Assembly: GCF_013377855.1 (NCBI RefSeq) | Contig: NZ_JABXYJ010000001.1 | Location: forward strand, 558,498-622,497 | Length of the DNA: 64,000 bases | Origin: Cognatundibacterium oligocarboniphilum | GTDB lineage: Bacteria; Pseudomonadota; Gammaproteobacteria; Burkholderiales; Burkholderiaceae_D | Direction of reading: 5' to 3' | Program-made: the position numbers and the translations under genes | Notes under the pieces: model-generated | Seen by the model: only the letters and a program-made list of their open reading frames with translations | What the model was told of the DNA's origin: nothing | Database searches by the model: none | In this document: positions 52,685 to 61,740 of the stretch, piece after piece | Numbering within the stretch: the stretch's first letter is position 1 | How the letters are laid out: the number at the start of each line of letters is the position of its first letter

Positions 52685-54637
52685 ATGTCACCTCCGATAC
52701 CACCAGCATCTGCCAGGCTGAACAACACTCGCTGGCTTGCATACGTCCTGCTATTGGTTTCCGGCGTTATCTGGTTGAATCAGGACTGGTTATCAGCATT
52801 CCGGATTCCGGAGCCACTGCCGGTTCATACACTGCTTGAGACGGTGACGATCATTATTTTTGCATCCGTGTTTATCGTTTGCTGGAATGCGTTTGGAGAA
52901 ATCAGGAAAAAAAGCAGCGTCATTCTCGCAGTCGCCTTTCTATGCACGGCGATTCTCGGTTTTCTGCATGCCATTACTTTTCAAGGTATGCCCGGCTTTT
53001 CTTCTCCTGAGGATATGCACAAGTCATTAAGCTTCTGGTTGGTATCCCGCTCCATTATCGCAACCACACTTCTGGGCCTGGCACTTGATCCCGAAGACTC
53101 CCCGATTACACAACTACAATCCTATGGTGTTTTACTGGCAGGATTATTGGCAACCTGCGCATGGGGTATTCTGATTTTCATTTTCCCAGACTGGATACCA
53201 TTAACTTTTCTTCCCGGAAAAGGACAAACCGTTTTTAAGCTGGGTTGTGAACTTGGCTTAATCGCCATCAACACTCTGACCGCCCTGCTGTTCTATCGGC
53301 ACTCGCTGCGCTTTCAGTCAGACAAATCTGCTGAACATCTGCACATAGAACGTACCCCTCTGTTTTTGGCCAGTTCGATGATGGCCATGTCTGAAGTCTA
53401 TTTCTCTATCTATGCAGAAACCAGTGATGTCAATGTTGTCATCGGACATGCATTCCAGCTTTTTTCTGCAATTGCGATCTATCGCAGTATGGTTGCCGTC
53501 AATATCCATACACCCTACGCACATCTTGCCGCGACTAGTGTAAATCTGGCGCAATCTGCTGAAGAATTGAAACTCGAGCGCCAACGTCTGAGCAGGATGA
53601 TTGATACGGCAATTGATGGGATTATCACGGTAGATGACCATCAGAACATCATCTTGGCAAATCCAGCCGCAGCATTGATCTTTGGCTATGAACTCGACGA
53701 TCTGATCGGAAGGTCTTTAAATATTCTGATTCCCGACCGCCACCGCCATGCTCACCGTAAACATGTTCATCAATTCGGAGAAACCGGAATCACCCGACGT
53801 AAGATGGGAACGCATTTTGAAGATTTCTACGTTACGGGTTGCCGTGCTTCCGGAGAAGAATTTCCGATAGAAGCTTCCATTGCACATCAATTTGAAAACG
53901 GGCACCGTTTTTATACCGTTATTTTCCGCGACATTACAGACCGGAAGGTCGCCAAAGAAAAAATGGCGAAATACCATGAGCAACTCAGCCAGCTGTCTGC
54001 AACACTTCAATCAATCAGGGAAGAAGAAAGAAAGCATATTGCCCGCGAATTGCATGACGATCTTGGCCAGCTGCTTGCGGCTCTGCGTATGGACTTATCG
54101 TTACTCCAGCGTGACGCCATGTTTGCAGACAAGAACAAACAAACCATCCACAGTATGGATCAATTAATACTGACCGCAATTACGACACTGCGACGTATCG
54201 CCACTGATCTGCGCCCCCGGGCACTGGATGAGGGAGGATTATTTTTTGCGCTTCAGACTTTACAAAAAGATTTTTCCCAGCGGCACAAAATTGATTGCGA
54301 ACTGATCGCCGATGAAACACAACTCATTCTCGATGATGTGAGAAGCACCGCCATTTATCGTATCGTACAAGAATCACTGACAAATGTTGCACGCCACGCC
54401 GACGCCAGTTATGTACAAATTGAGTTTCAACGTAATAATGAACAACTGCGCTTTACGATTGCCGATAATGGAAAAGGTATTGATGAGCAGGACATGAGCA
54501 AATCCCAGTCTTTTGGATTGGTTGGAATGCGGGAAAGAATTAAGGCAATGAATGGCGAATTCTGCGTATCCAGCCCTGCTGGCGAAGGAACGGTAATAGA
54601 AATTCAACTTCCTTTGCAAGCAAAACAATCTGCGTAA
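52685..54637 (+). CDS. membrane sensor histidine kinase, MASE3-like, PAS, HisKA_3
   Basis: A 650-residue NarL-family kinase. Residues 15-275 hold about seven transmembrane helices, resembling the MASE3 integral sensor domain. A PAS domain (about 303-420) follows with DTAIDGIITVDDHQNIILANPAA and a closing FRDITDRKVAKE. The HisKA_3 dimerisation helix has the phospho-accepting H457 in RELHDDLGQLLAALRMDLSLLQ. The HATPase has the N-box-like VQESLTNVARHADA, DNGKGIDEQ and FGLVGMRERIKAMNG. No LuxR/NarL response regulator is adjacent, so the partner is elsewhere. It is a stand-alone gene between a terminator and a flagellar rod-like gene. Confidence 0.9.
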   Translation: MSPPIPPASARLNNTRWLAYVLLLVSGVIWLNQDWLSAFRIPEPLPVHTLLETVTIIIFASVFIVCWNAFGEIRKKSSVILAVAFLCTAILGFLHAITFQGMPGFSSPEDMHKSLSFWLVSRSIIATTLLGLALDPEDSPITQLQSYGVLLAGLLATCAWGILIFIFPDWIPLTFLPGKGQTVFKLGCELGLIAINTLTALLFYRHSLRFQSDKSAEHLHIERTPLFLASSMMAMSEVYFSIYAETSDVNVVIGHAFQLFSAIAIYRSMVAVNIHTPYAHLAATSVNLAQSAEELKLERQRLSRMIDTAIDGIITVDDHQNIILANPAAALIFGYELDDLIGRSLNILIPDRHRHAHRKHVHQFGETGITRRKMGTHFEDFYVTGCRASGEEFPIEASIAHQFENGHRFYTVIFRDITDRKVAKEKMAKYHEQLSQLSATLQSIREEERKHIARELHDDLGQLLAALRMDLSLLQRDAMFADKNKQTIHSMDQLILTAITTLRRIATDLRPRALDEGGLFFALQTLQKDFSQRHKIDCELIADETQLILDDVRSTAIYRIVQESLTNVARHADASYVQIEFQRNNEQLRFTIADNGKGIDEQDMSKSQSFGLVGMRERIKAMNGEFCVSSPAGEGTVIEIQLPLQAKQSA

Positions 54638-54648
54638 AATTTAGGCAA

Positions 54649-54714
54649 ATCACCTCATTTTAGGTATACACTCTTGCTTTGAGGGAATTAAGTTATTTTG
54701 GATTATGAGGTGAT
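54649..54714 (+). promoter_or_regulatory. inverted repeat covering the Shine-Dalgarno of the rod-like gene
   Basis: ATCACCTCAT (54649-54658) is perfectly complementary to ATGAGGTGAT (54705-54714), which contains the ribosome binding site of the next gene. The arms are 46 bases apart. The first arm lies 12 bases past the kinase stop codon. Read-through mRNA from the kinase gene would mask the site; a transcript starting between the arms would not. Confidence 0.55.
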
Positions 54715-54716
54715 CT

Positions 54717-55037
54717 ATGTTGATTTCAGCTTTAAATAGCGGTCTGTCTGGTATGCGTGCTAATGAAACTGCACTGGATAGCAGTGCTCATAATGTTGCC
54801 AATGCCAACACCCAAGGATTCAATCCTCAGCAAGTCAGCTTTCAAGAAAATGCAAATGGTGGCGTTATCGTCAATCTCAGCCGAAGGTCAGCTATCACTC
54901 AACAAGATAATAGCGGCACTGATCTGACGAATGAAGTTGTGCAATCGATTCAATATAAAGCTGGTTTCGACGTCAATGCGAAGATGGTCAAAACTGCAGA
55001 TGAAATGTTGGGAACCCTGATCAATACCAAAGTCTGA
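54717..55037 (+). CDS. short flagellar basal-body rod-like protein
   Basis: A 106-residue protein made almost only of the conserved ends of flagellar rod/hook proteins. The N-terminus MLISALNSGLSGMRANETALDSSAHNVANANTQGFNPQQVSF matches the Flg_bb_rod domain with its ANxNTxG motif. The C-terminus NEVVQSIQYKAGFDVNAKMVKTADEMLGTLINTKV resembles the C-terminal rod helix. The variable middle domain of FlgE, FlgG or FlgC is missing. The ribosome binding site is excellent (GAGGTGAT). No other flagellar gene is in the window. It may be a stand-alone accessory or relic protein; its function is unknown. Confidence 0.82.
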   Translation: MLISALNSGLSGMRANETALDSSAHNVANANTQGFNPQQVSFQENANGGVIVNLSRRSAITQQDNSGTDLTNEVVQSIQYKAGFDVNAKMVKTADEMLGTLINTKV

Positions 55038-55042
55038 CTTTC

Positions 55043-55813
55043 TCAGCCTCCTGGTAGTACGCACAAAAACCCCGGCATCTTTTCCATATCAAGATACCAC
55101 AAACCAGTCAGCCCAATCACAACCAATATGGCGGCCCCCATGTATCTAATCAGATGCGGTAGTTGTGTCTGCCTTGCCAGACGATAGATACCTTGACTGA
55201 ATAACAGATGTGGCAATGCGCTTAACCCAAAGAGCAACATCAGCAAGGCACCAGATAATGGATCGCCGGACAACAGGGCAAAAGGTGCCACGCTGTATAG
55301 TAGTCCGCACGGTAAACCACCCCATGCCAGCCCTGTCAGATAAGGATGTCGCAGACCCGCTCTGAAAGGCTCCAGAAAAGAGAAAGCAGTTTGTTGCAAA
55401 CTCAGAAAAAAAGAATATCTTCCGCTGAAAGGCATACGGAGTCCGAATATACGCAGCCCCAGTAAAATCAATGCGATGTTACCAAGCACAAATAATATCT
55501 GATGCAACAATGCAGAGGGCTTAAATACAATACCAGCACTACCCAGCCCACCAAATATCGCTCCCACTATCATGTAAGTTGAAATACGCCCCGCATGCAA
55601 TCTGACTTGATGCTGTAAATATTCACTGCCCGGATTGAATATTTTTTCCTGCTTGCTACCAGCAGATACATCGGTATGCAGAGGAATGGTTTTATATTTT
55701 GATGACGCCTGCTTCGATAAAATGGAAGATATTCCACCGCACATTCCCACACAGTGAATACCTCCGGCGAGCCCCGCCGTGATTGCAGCAAATGCTAATG
55801 GAAATGTCAGCAT
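55043..55813 (-). CDS. TauE/SafE or DsbD_2-like membrane protein in cco cluster
   Basis: A multi-pass inner-membrane protein of about 256 residues. The first helix contains the motif GGIHCVGMCGGISSI, a Cys/His pattern seen in the UreH/DsbD_2-like family linked to metal, often copper, handling. A polar insertion (residues about 40-80) and four or five further helices follow, including GLAWGGLPCGLLYSVAPFALLSGDPLSGALLMLLFGLSALPH. I chose ATG at 55813; a TTG at 55855 is possible. It is the last gene of the cco cluster, ending 5 bp from the convergent rod-like gene. A role in copper delivery to the oxidase is inferred from context. Confidence 0.8.
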   Translation of the reverse strand: MLTFPLAFAAITAGLAGGIHCVGMCGGISSILSKQASSKYKTIPLHTDVSAGSKQEKIFNPGSEYLQHQVRLHAGRISTYMIVGAIFGGLGSAGIVFKPSALLHQILFVLGNIALILLGLRIFGLRMPFSGRYSFFLSLQQTAFSFLEPFRAGLRHPYLTGLAWGGLPCGLLYSVAPFALLSGDPLSGALLMLLFGLSALPHLLFSQGIYRLARQTQLPHLIRYMGAAILVVIGLTGLWYLDMEKMPGFLCVLPGG

Positions 55814-55898
55814 GAAGATAGTCTGACCGTTAAAACCAGATAAAACATTATTCAACGATCAGGGATTCAGAGAAAACAAAATGACTGAAAAACTGGAT

Positions 55899-56195
55899 TT
55901 AATGCGCTTTTTGTACCAACAATGCGGTCAGTCCACTAGATAAAATCCCCAACAGCCAAAAGGCAAAAAAACCAATTGTATACGCACCGGTTATATGCAC
56001 CTGCAAACGTTGATCGAGAACGATCAACTCCATCGGATCGACAAGACTGAAAAACAATCCTGTGGCTGCACAGGCCATGAGAAACGCCGGCCACAATACT
56101 ATCATCAGCATTGATCGCAAATTCGGTTTCTGATATGTTGAACTCTGCTGTTCCAATCTTGCCCCCCCTTTATAATCTATCCGATTACTGGTCAC
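55899..56195 (-). CDS. small two-helix membrane protein in cco cluster
   Basis: A 98-residue protein with a polar N-terminus of about 28 residues and two transmembrane helices (LMIVLWPAFLMACAATGLFFSLV and TIGFFAFWLLGILSSGLTALLV) joined by a loop that contains DPMELIVLDQRLQVH. I do not recognise a named family, though similar short proteins follow ccoH in betaproteobacterial cco clusters. The start is uncertain: GTG at 56195 has no ribosome binding site, while a TTG at 56156 follows a G-rich stretch. It lies 30 bp after ccoH. Confidence 0.68.
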   Translation of the reverse strand: MTSNRIDYKGGARLEQQSSTYQKPNLRSMLMIVLWPAFLMACAATGLFFSLVDPMELIVLDQRLQVHITGAYTIGFFAFWLLGILSSGLTALLVQKAH

Positions 56196-56225
56196 AATTC
56201 ACTGGGTAAAACTCAGAACGGCGTA

Positions 56226-56768
56226 CTACTGAATTGCTGTCAGCTGCGCCACCTTTTGTTCCGGCTCAAACCAGTCGCCAGTTAATCTCCAGTCTGTTGT
56301 CTCCAACTTGATATGAAACAATTTAACAGAACTGGAAAAAATACTCGATATTATTCTCAGATCGCCTTCATACTGTCCGGGAGCGATTTGTTTTAATGGT
56401 AAACGCCGGATAATCTCATCTACAGTCGCAGCGCCTTTGGCTGCATTTGCCAGACTCATTTGAATACTATCCGGTAAAACACCACTTCCTTCCAGATGGA
56501 CAAGCACCTTATTGCGCGACGCATCCAGGCTGACCTGCGCAGAAAGATGCTGTGCCCGCGCCTTGGCGTCACGCTGTATATCTTTATTAATCATCAGACC
56601 TTGTTTGTAATAGTCTTCAGTAATCACTTTATCTGCGCCGGTTAAGGCGATGATTCCGGTAAAGATACTTGCACAAACTACTGTTAAAGGGCCTCCGACA
56701 ACCAGGATCAACCAGGGTTCTTTATACCATTTGTCCGCTTTTTTAGGAGTCAGTATTGCATTCATCAT
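56226..56768 (-). CDS. ccoH: FixH/CcoH-family cbb3 oxidase assembly protein
   Basis: A 180-residue protein with one N-terminal transmembrane helix (WLILVVGGPLTVVCASIFTGIIALTG) and a periplasmic domain. The family signature after the helix is DKVITEDYYKQGLMINKDIQRD. A beta-rich region ending DWRLTGDWFEPEQKV follows. CcoH/FixH is needed for stable assembly of cbb3 oxidase. The start is at 56768 or the adjacent ATG 56765. It begins 6 bp after ccoG, so it is in the same operon. Confidence 0.9.
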   Translation of the reverse strand: MMNAILTPKKADKWYKEPWLILVVGGPLTVVCASIFTGIIALTGADKVITEDYYKQGLMINKDIQRDAKARAQHLSAQVSLDASRNKVLVHLEGSGVLPDSIQMSLANAAKGAATVDEIIRRLPLKQIAPGQYEGDLRIISSIFSSSVKLFHIKLETTDWRLTGDWFEPEQKVAQLTAIQ

Positions 56769-56774
56769 ATTTCC

Positions 56775-58187
56775 TTATTTTGGGACAATAAATACGGCTT
56801 TTTCAGTCACGGTGACATCTGGTGCATCCACATCTTTAATCATAAAACGGATACGGTTTGATCCAGTTTGAAAAACATGGGCAGGCACTCTGACTCGCAT
56901 AGGGAATGCTTTGGTTGTCGCAGATTTGACATCAATATCCATATTATTCAGGATCATTGCTCCCGGCGCACCGACAATCTCCACTTTATACCGTCGGGCA
57001 GATTCCTGAGTATTCATGACCTGCAAACGGTAAACGTTCTCTATGTCGCCATTCTCAGTAATCTTTGGCATACCCCGATCGCGAATCACATCCACCTTCA
57101 GTGGAACGTGATAAAACAAGGAAATCGCTGTCAACAGAATAATCAAGGCAAGGATGCCGCTGTAAATCAGAGTACGAAGACGGAATACCCTCGCCCACAT
57201 TGCTTTCTGATCCATTTTCCGGGTTAATGCGTGATCAGTGGTATAGCGAATCAGACCGCGCTCATAACCCATCTTATCCATGACCTGATTGCAGCCATCA
57301 ATACACAAGCCACACGCAATACAGTCGTATTGCAATCCATTACGGATATCAATCCCTGTCGGACAAACCTGTACACAAATACCACAATCCACACAGGAAC
57401 CCAGCCCCTGGGCTTTATAGTCGACTTTCTTATTACGTGCACCGCGCGGATCACCACGTGCGGTGTCGTAGGTGACAATTAATGTATCCTTGTCAAACAT
57501 CGCACTTTGGAAACGTGCATAAGGACACATATATTTGCAGACCTGTTCACGCATCCACCCTGCATTACCATAAGTCGCAAAACCGTAAAATAACAACCAG
57601 AAGGTTTCCCATGGTCCCAGAGTCCAGGATCCAACAGACACAGCAAGTTCACGAATAGGTGTGAAATATCCGACAAAAGTGAATCCGGTCCATAACGCGA
57701 TTGCGAGCCAGATAAAATGCTTAATAAATTTCAGAGAAAATTTACGGGTCGTAAGTGGTCCGGAATCGAGTTTGATGCGCGCGTTACGATCTCCTTCGAC
57801 CTTGCGTTCAACCCATAAAAAGATTTCTGTATATACTGTTTGCGGACATGCATACCCACAAAATAAACGTCCCGCCACCGCAGTAAACAGAAACAGCGAT
57901 AAAGCAGAGATCACCAGCAAAACTGCAAGGTAAATAAAATCCTGAGGCCAGAAAACCAAACCAAAAATGTAAAATTTCCGGGCGACGAGATCAAATAATA
58001 CGGCCTGCCTGTCATTCCAATTCAGCCAGGCTGCGCCATAAAAAAGAAATTGCGTAAAAGTGACCATTACCCAGCGCCAGGAAGCAAACCATCCGCGCTG
58101 TGTCCGAGGGTATATTTTTTTCCGCTCTTCAAACAAAGCCAGTTCAGTTTCTTCTATAGGCACTGGAGTAATGGGGATATACTTCAT
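56775..58187 (-). CDS. ccoG: CcoG (RdxA/FixG-like) iron-sulfur membrane protein
   Basis: A 470-residue inner-membrane ferredoxin-like protein. CcoG reduces Cu2+ to Cu+ for cbb3 oxidase assembly. N-terminal helices follow a cytoplasmic lead. GRLFCGYACPQTVYTEIF and REQVCKYMCPYARFQ are conserved cysteine blocks. Two [4Fe-4S] motifs lie around SCVDCGICVQVCPTGIDIR and CIACGLCIDGCNQVMDKM. The C-terminal third is an immunoglobulin-like periplasmic domain. It starts 74 bp after ccoP. Confidence 0.95.
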   Translation of the reverse strand: MKYIPITPVPIEETELALFEERKKIYPRTQRGWFASWRWVMVTFTQFLFYGAAWLNWNDRQAVLFDLVARKFYIFGLVFWPQDFIYLAVLLVISALSLFLFTAVAGRLFCGYACPQTVYTEIFLWVERKVEGDRNARIKLDSGPLTTRKFSLKFIKHFIWLAIALWTGFTFVGYFTPIRELAVSVGSWTLGPWETFWLLFYGFATYGNAGWMREQVCKYMCPYARFQSAMFDKDTLIVTYDTARGDPRGARNKKVDYKAQGLGSCVDCGICVQVCPTGIDIRNGLQYDCIACGLCIDGCNQVMDKMGYERGLIRYTTDHALTRKMDQKAMWARVFRLRTLIYSGILALIILLTAISLFYHVPLKVDVIRDRGMPKITENGDIENVYRLQVMNTQESARRYKVEIVGAPGAMILNNMDIDVKSATTKAFPMRVRVPAHVFQTGSNRIRFMIKDVDAPDVTVTEKAVFIVPK

Positions 58188-58261
58188 TTTTACATTATCT
58201 TTCTTCTGAACTGCTGAAATACTGCAACTTATTCAATACACTAGTACTTGTTGATACCTTT

Positions 58262-59269
58262 TTACTTCGCAGACGTTTCTACTGCCGGGACAACTGCGGA
58301 AGCAATCTGTTTAATCGCCTGCGTTTCAGCGTCAGATACCTTGCCTGCTTCAGCATTGTTCGACAAGCCCCAAACATACGCGGCTAACAAATGAATCTTA
58401 CCCGGAGACAAAATATTTTTATGCGCCGGCATCTGATTATTACGTCCTTTGTTGATCGTTTCCATCACAGTATCAATACCGCCGCCATACAACCAGATTT
58501 TATCTGTCAGGTTAGGCGCGCCTATAGTTTGATTTCCCTTACCATCCGTACCGTGACAAGCAGCGCATGCAGCGAACTTTGGCTTCCCAATCGCAGCCTT
58601 AATCGGATCGTGCGCTGAATTGGACAAACTTAATACATAATTTGCCACGTTGCGCACATCATCATCCGTGCCAAGCGCAGCGCCCATAGGCGGCATCTGA
58701 CCATGACGACCTTCGGTAATGGTCGTTTTAATGGTTTGCGGATCGCCACCATACAGCCAGTCATTATCTGTCAGATTAGGGTAACCCTTACCTCCCTGCG
58801 CATCTGAACCGTGACACTGGGCGCATGTATTTAAAAACAAACGCTGACCAATTTCACGTGCCTGGGGATCTTTGGCAACATCTTTAATGTCCATGGACAG
58901 ATATTTATTAAAGATCGGTCCATACTGCGCCTCACCATCCTTCATTTCTTTTTCATAGGCGCCAATCTGACTCCAGCCAAATGTTCCCTGTCGCGTACCA
59001 AAACCTGGATATACCACCAGATAACCAATACTGAAGACAACTGTGAGATAAAACAACCATTGCCACCACTTTGGCAAAGGATTGTTTTGCTCCATCAGAT
59101 TGCCATCCCATACATGGCCGGTAGTTTCTGCAGGTAAAGGCTTGCCATCTGCACCAACCTTCACCTTCACCTTAGACTGCGACCATAATAGAGCGACACA
59201 GAAAGCCATACTAATTGCTACGATGATAGCAATACCGATGCCCCACCACTCATTAAAAAAATCTGCCAT
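58262..59269 (-). CDS. ccoP: cbb3 oxidase diheme subunit CcoP
   Basis: A 335-residue membrane-anchored diheme cytochrome c that carries electrons into CcoNO. The N-terminus MADFFNEWWGIGIAIIVAISMAFCVALLW is helix 1, and a second helix lies near residue 65 (WWQWLFYLTVVFSIGYLVVYPG). Heme sites are CAQCHG and CAACHG, each followed by the GxPNLTDxxWLYGG block. Distal Met ligands lie in GQMPPMG and NQMPAH. It begins two bases after the ccoQ stop codon. Confidence 0.97.
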   Translation of the reverse strand: MADFFNEWWGIGIAIIVAISMAFCVALLWSQSKVKVKVGADGKPLPAETTGHVWDGNLMEQNNPLPKWWQWLFYLTVVFSIGYLVVYPGFGTRQGTFGWSQIGAYEKEMKDGEAQYGPIFNKYLSMDIKDVAKDPQAREIGQRLFLNTCAQCHGSDAQGGKGYPNLTDNDWLYGGDPQTIKTTITEGRHGQMPPMGAALGTDDDVRNVANYVLSLSNSAHDPIKAAIGKPKFAACAACHGTDGKGNQTIGAPNLTDKIWLYGGGIDTVMETINKGRNNQMPAHKNILSPGKIHLLAAYVWGLSNNAEAGKVSDAETQAIKQIASAVVPAVETSAK

Positions 59270-59271
59270 GA

Positions 59272-59418
59272 CTATTTTCCATTCTCATTATCGATTGGCA
59301 AGCGAGCCAGTTCTTCAAAGCGCTCCTTGTTACCGGAGCTGAATGCCCAGTAGACGATGCCCAGAAACACGAACAGACTGATCACCGTCACCACACTGCT
59401 CAGGATTGTGAAATTCAT
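59272..59418 (-). CDS. ccoQ: cbb3 oxidase small subunit CcoQ
   Basis: A 48-residue single-helix subunit. The translation begins MNFTILSSVVTVISLFVFLG, then IVYWAFSSGNKERFEELARL and a short polar tail ending DNENGK. The YWAFS-x-x-NKxRFEEAA-like motif after the helix is the CcoQ/FixQ signature. It stabilises the assembled oxidase. It lies between ccoO and ccoP as expected, with AAGG a few bases before the ATG. Confidence 0.93.
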   Translation of the reverse strand: MNFTILSSVVTVISLFVFLGIVYWAFSSGNKERFEELARLPIDNENGK

Positions 59419-59460
59419 TTTTATCCTTTCAAAAAGTGACAATACAAGGAGGCACTTCTC

Positions 59461-60078
59461 TTAATTTTTATTTTTGATTGCAGTTCCCAGTACCTGCAAG
59501 TACGCAATCAGCGCATCCTGTTCGGTCTTGTTTTCCAATTCAGCAGGACCAGCCTTGATCTGTTCATCTGTGTAAGGAACACCCAGCGTTTTCATTGCAT
59601 TGAGTTTAGGCACAATGCTCGCAGGATCAAGCGGTGTCTTGGCCAGCCAAGGATAAGCAGGCATGTTCGACTCCACCACGACAGAGCGGGGATCATTCAG
59701 GTGGTCACGATGCCAGTTATCGCTGTAACGGCCACCAACACGCGCCAGATCAGGACCAGTGCGCTTACTGCCCCACTGGAACGGATGGTCATAAACCGAT
59801 TCACCGGCAACCGAATAGTGACCATAACGCTCTGTTTCTGCACGGAAGGGACGAATCATCTGAGAATGGCAGCCATAGCAACCTTCCCTCAGATAGATAT
59901 CGCGCCCGGCCAATTGCAAAGGTGTATATGGCTGCATACCCTGAACCGGCTGTGTCGTCGATTTCTGGAAAAACAGCGGAACAATTTCTACGAGACCGCC
60001 AACACTGATTGTCAGAATAACGAGCACCAGCAACAACCCAACATTCCGCTCAATCAGATCATGAGTAAAATTACGCAT
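59461..60078 (-). CDS. ccoO: cbb3 oxidase monoheme subunit CcoO
   Basis: A 205-residue membrane-anchored monoheme cytochrome c. The N-terminal helix is [23 protein letters not shown]. Heme attachment is [13 protein letters not shown], and the typical [13 protein letters not shown] and [14 protein letters not shown] (axial Met) blocks follow. I chose ATG at 60078 with AGGAG seven bases upstream; a TTG one codon earlier is the alternative. It lies 26 bp after ccoN. Confidence 0.97.
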   Translation of the reverse strand: MRNFTHDLIERNVGLLLVLVILTISVGGLVEIVPLFFQKSTTQPVQGMQPYTPLQLAGRDIYLREGCYGCHSQMIRPFRAETERYGHYSVAGESVYDHPFQWGSKRTGPDLARVGGRYSDNWHRDHLNDPRSVVVESNMPAYPWLAKTPLDPASIVPKLNAMKTLGVPYTDEQIKAGPAELENKTEQDALIAYLQVLGTAIKNKN

Positions 60079-60104
60079 CAAATTTCTCCTTTTGCCTTAC
60101 CTGA

Positions 60105-61544
60105 TTATGCATGCGCAGAAGTTGTGGACAGTGCTGGAATGGCATTATTCACAGGTTTCGCAGCCAACAAAGTTTTCGCTACGTTATAGGCCATGATAAT
60201 CATGCCAGTCAGATACATAACGCCACCAGTCATACGAATAACATAGTATGGGAATGTCGCCTTAACAGACTCAACGAAGGTATAAGTCAAAGTACCGTCT
60301 TCATTGACTGCACGCCACATCAGACCCTGCATCACACCGGCAATCCACATAGAGGCGATATAAAGAACCACACCGATTGTAGCGACCCAGAAGTGAACCT
60401 CAATCAGGCGTTTGCTATACATCTGTGTCTGACCAAACAGACGTGGGATCAGGTAATACAAGCTGCCGATAGTGATAAATCCAACCCAGCCCAAAGCACC
60501 TGAGTGAACGTGACCGATTGTCCAGTCCGTGTAATGCGACAAGGCATTCACTGTCTTGATCGCCATCATCGGGCCTTCAAATGTCGACATACCGTAGAAA
60601 GACAGGGAAACAATCAGGAAACGCAGGATAGGGTCCGAGCGCAATTTGCTCCAGGCACCAGACAAAGTCATGATCCCGTTCACCATCCCGCCCCAGGAAG
60701 GTGCCAGCAAAATCAGGGAAAACAACATGCCGATAGACTGCGCCCAATCAGGCAATGCGGTGTAATGCAAATGATGAGGACCCGCCCACATGTAAGTGAA
60801 GATCAGCGCCCAGAAGTGAACAATAGACAAACGATAGGAGTACACAGGTCGCTCAATCTGCTTCGGGATAAAGTAATACATCATCCCCAGGAAGCCGGCT
60901 GTCAGGAAAAAGCCTACCGCGTTATGACCATACCACCATTGAACCATCGCGTCTTGCACACCCGAATAGGCAGAATAAGACTTCATGAAAGACACTGGTA
61001 ACGCAGCGCTGTTCACGATATGCAAGACCGCAACAGCAATAATGAACGCTCCGTAAAACCAGTTGGCCACGTAAATGTGTTCAACCTTGCGTTTGGCCAG
61101 TGTGCCGAAGAATACGATTGCATAAGCAACCCAGACAACAGCAATCAACAAATCAATGGGCCATTCCAATTCAGCATACTCTTTACCCTGGGTGTAGCCT
61201 AATGGCAGAGAAATGGCGGCGGCAACGATAACCAACTGCCAGCCCCAAAAAGTGAATTCAGCCAATCCATCAGAAAACAAACGCACATTAGACGTGCGCT
61301 GGACCACATAATAAGACGTCGCCATCAGTGCACAACCGCCAAATGCAAAAATCACAGCGTTGGTGTGCAACGGACGCAAACGTCCATAACTAAGCCACGG
61401 GATTCCAGTTAAAAATTCCGGCCAGGCCAGTTGGGTTGCAATCACCACGCCTACCAGCATGCCGACTATTCCCCAAACCACAGCCATGACAGAAAATTGG
61501 CGCACAACCCTATAGTTGTATGAGTTTTCTTTAGTTATCGTCAT
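60105..61544 (-). CDS. ccoN: cbb3 oxidase catalytic subunit CcoN
   Basis: A 479-residue catalytic heme-copper oxidase subunit with about 12 helices. It reduces oxygen with high affinity. Histidine-bearing blocks visible are [30 protein letters not shown] (CuB/heme ligands), [13 protein letters not shown], and [16 protein letters not shown] chose ATG at 61544 ([14 protein letters not shown]) because the family starts there and the predicted FNR-dependent start site lies 24 bases upstream. A longer open frame has no similarity. It is the first gene of ccoNOQP-ccoG-ccoH. Confidence 0.97.
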   Translation of the reverse strand: MTITKENSYNYRVVRQFSVMAVVWGIVGMLVGVVIATQLAWPEFLTGIPWLSYGRLRPLHTNAVIFAFGGCALMATSYYVVQRTSNVRLFSDGLAEFTFWGWQLVIVAAAISLPLGYTQGKEYAELEWPIDLLIAVVWVAYAIVFFGTLAKRKVEHIYVANWFYGAFIIAVAVLHIVNSAALPVSFMKSYSAYSGVQDAMVQWWYGHNAVGFFLTAGFLGMMYYFIPKQIERPVYSYRLSIVHFWALIFTYMWAGPHHLHYTALPDWAQSIGMLFSLILLAPSWGGMVNGIMTLSGAWSKLRSDPILRFLIVSLSFYGMSTFEGPMMAIKTVNALSHYTDWTIGHVHSGALGWVGFITIGSLYYLIPRLFGQTQMYSKRLIEVHFWVATIGVVLYIASMWIAGVMQGLMWRAVNEDGTLTYTFVESVKATFPYYVIRMTGGVMYLTGMIIMAYNVAKTLLAAKPVNNAIPALSTTSAHA

Positions 61545-61574
61545 GATCTCACTCTGTTGTAAAAATACACTGAA

Positions 61575-61616
61575 AGAATAACAACCGCACTGCACAACTA
61601 CATTGATACACATCAA
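61575..61616 (-). promoter_or_regulatory. FNR/ANR-type promoter of the cco operon
   Basis: TTGAT-ACAC-ATCAA (61603-61616) is a perfect FNR/ANR consensus. A -10-like TATTCT on the minus strand at 61575-61580 predicts a start near 61568. This puts the box centre (61609.5) about 41.5 bases upstream, the class II activator position. Oxygen-limited induction of the oxidase follows from established FNR/ANR biology. Confidence 0.85.
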
Positions 61617-61690
61617 ATATTGCCGGAATCCAGTCGTACTAAGCACGATTGACAACAATTGCAAGAATAGCTCTGATTAACTGTTTCCGC

Positions 61691-61723
61691 AAAAAGAAAC
61701 GGCACCTGAGGTGCCGTTTCTTT
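61691..61723 (-). terminator. terminator after ppiD
   Basis: AAAGAAACGGCACC-TGA-GGTGCCGTTTCTTT is a perfect 14-bp stem followed by TTTTTGC on the minus strand, 18 bases past the ppiD stop codon. Confidence 0.9.
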
Positions 61724-61740
61724 AAGAACTCATGAATGAC

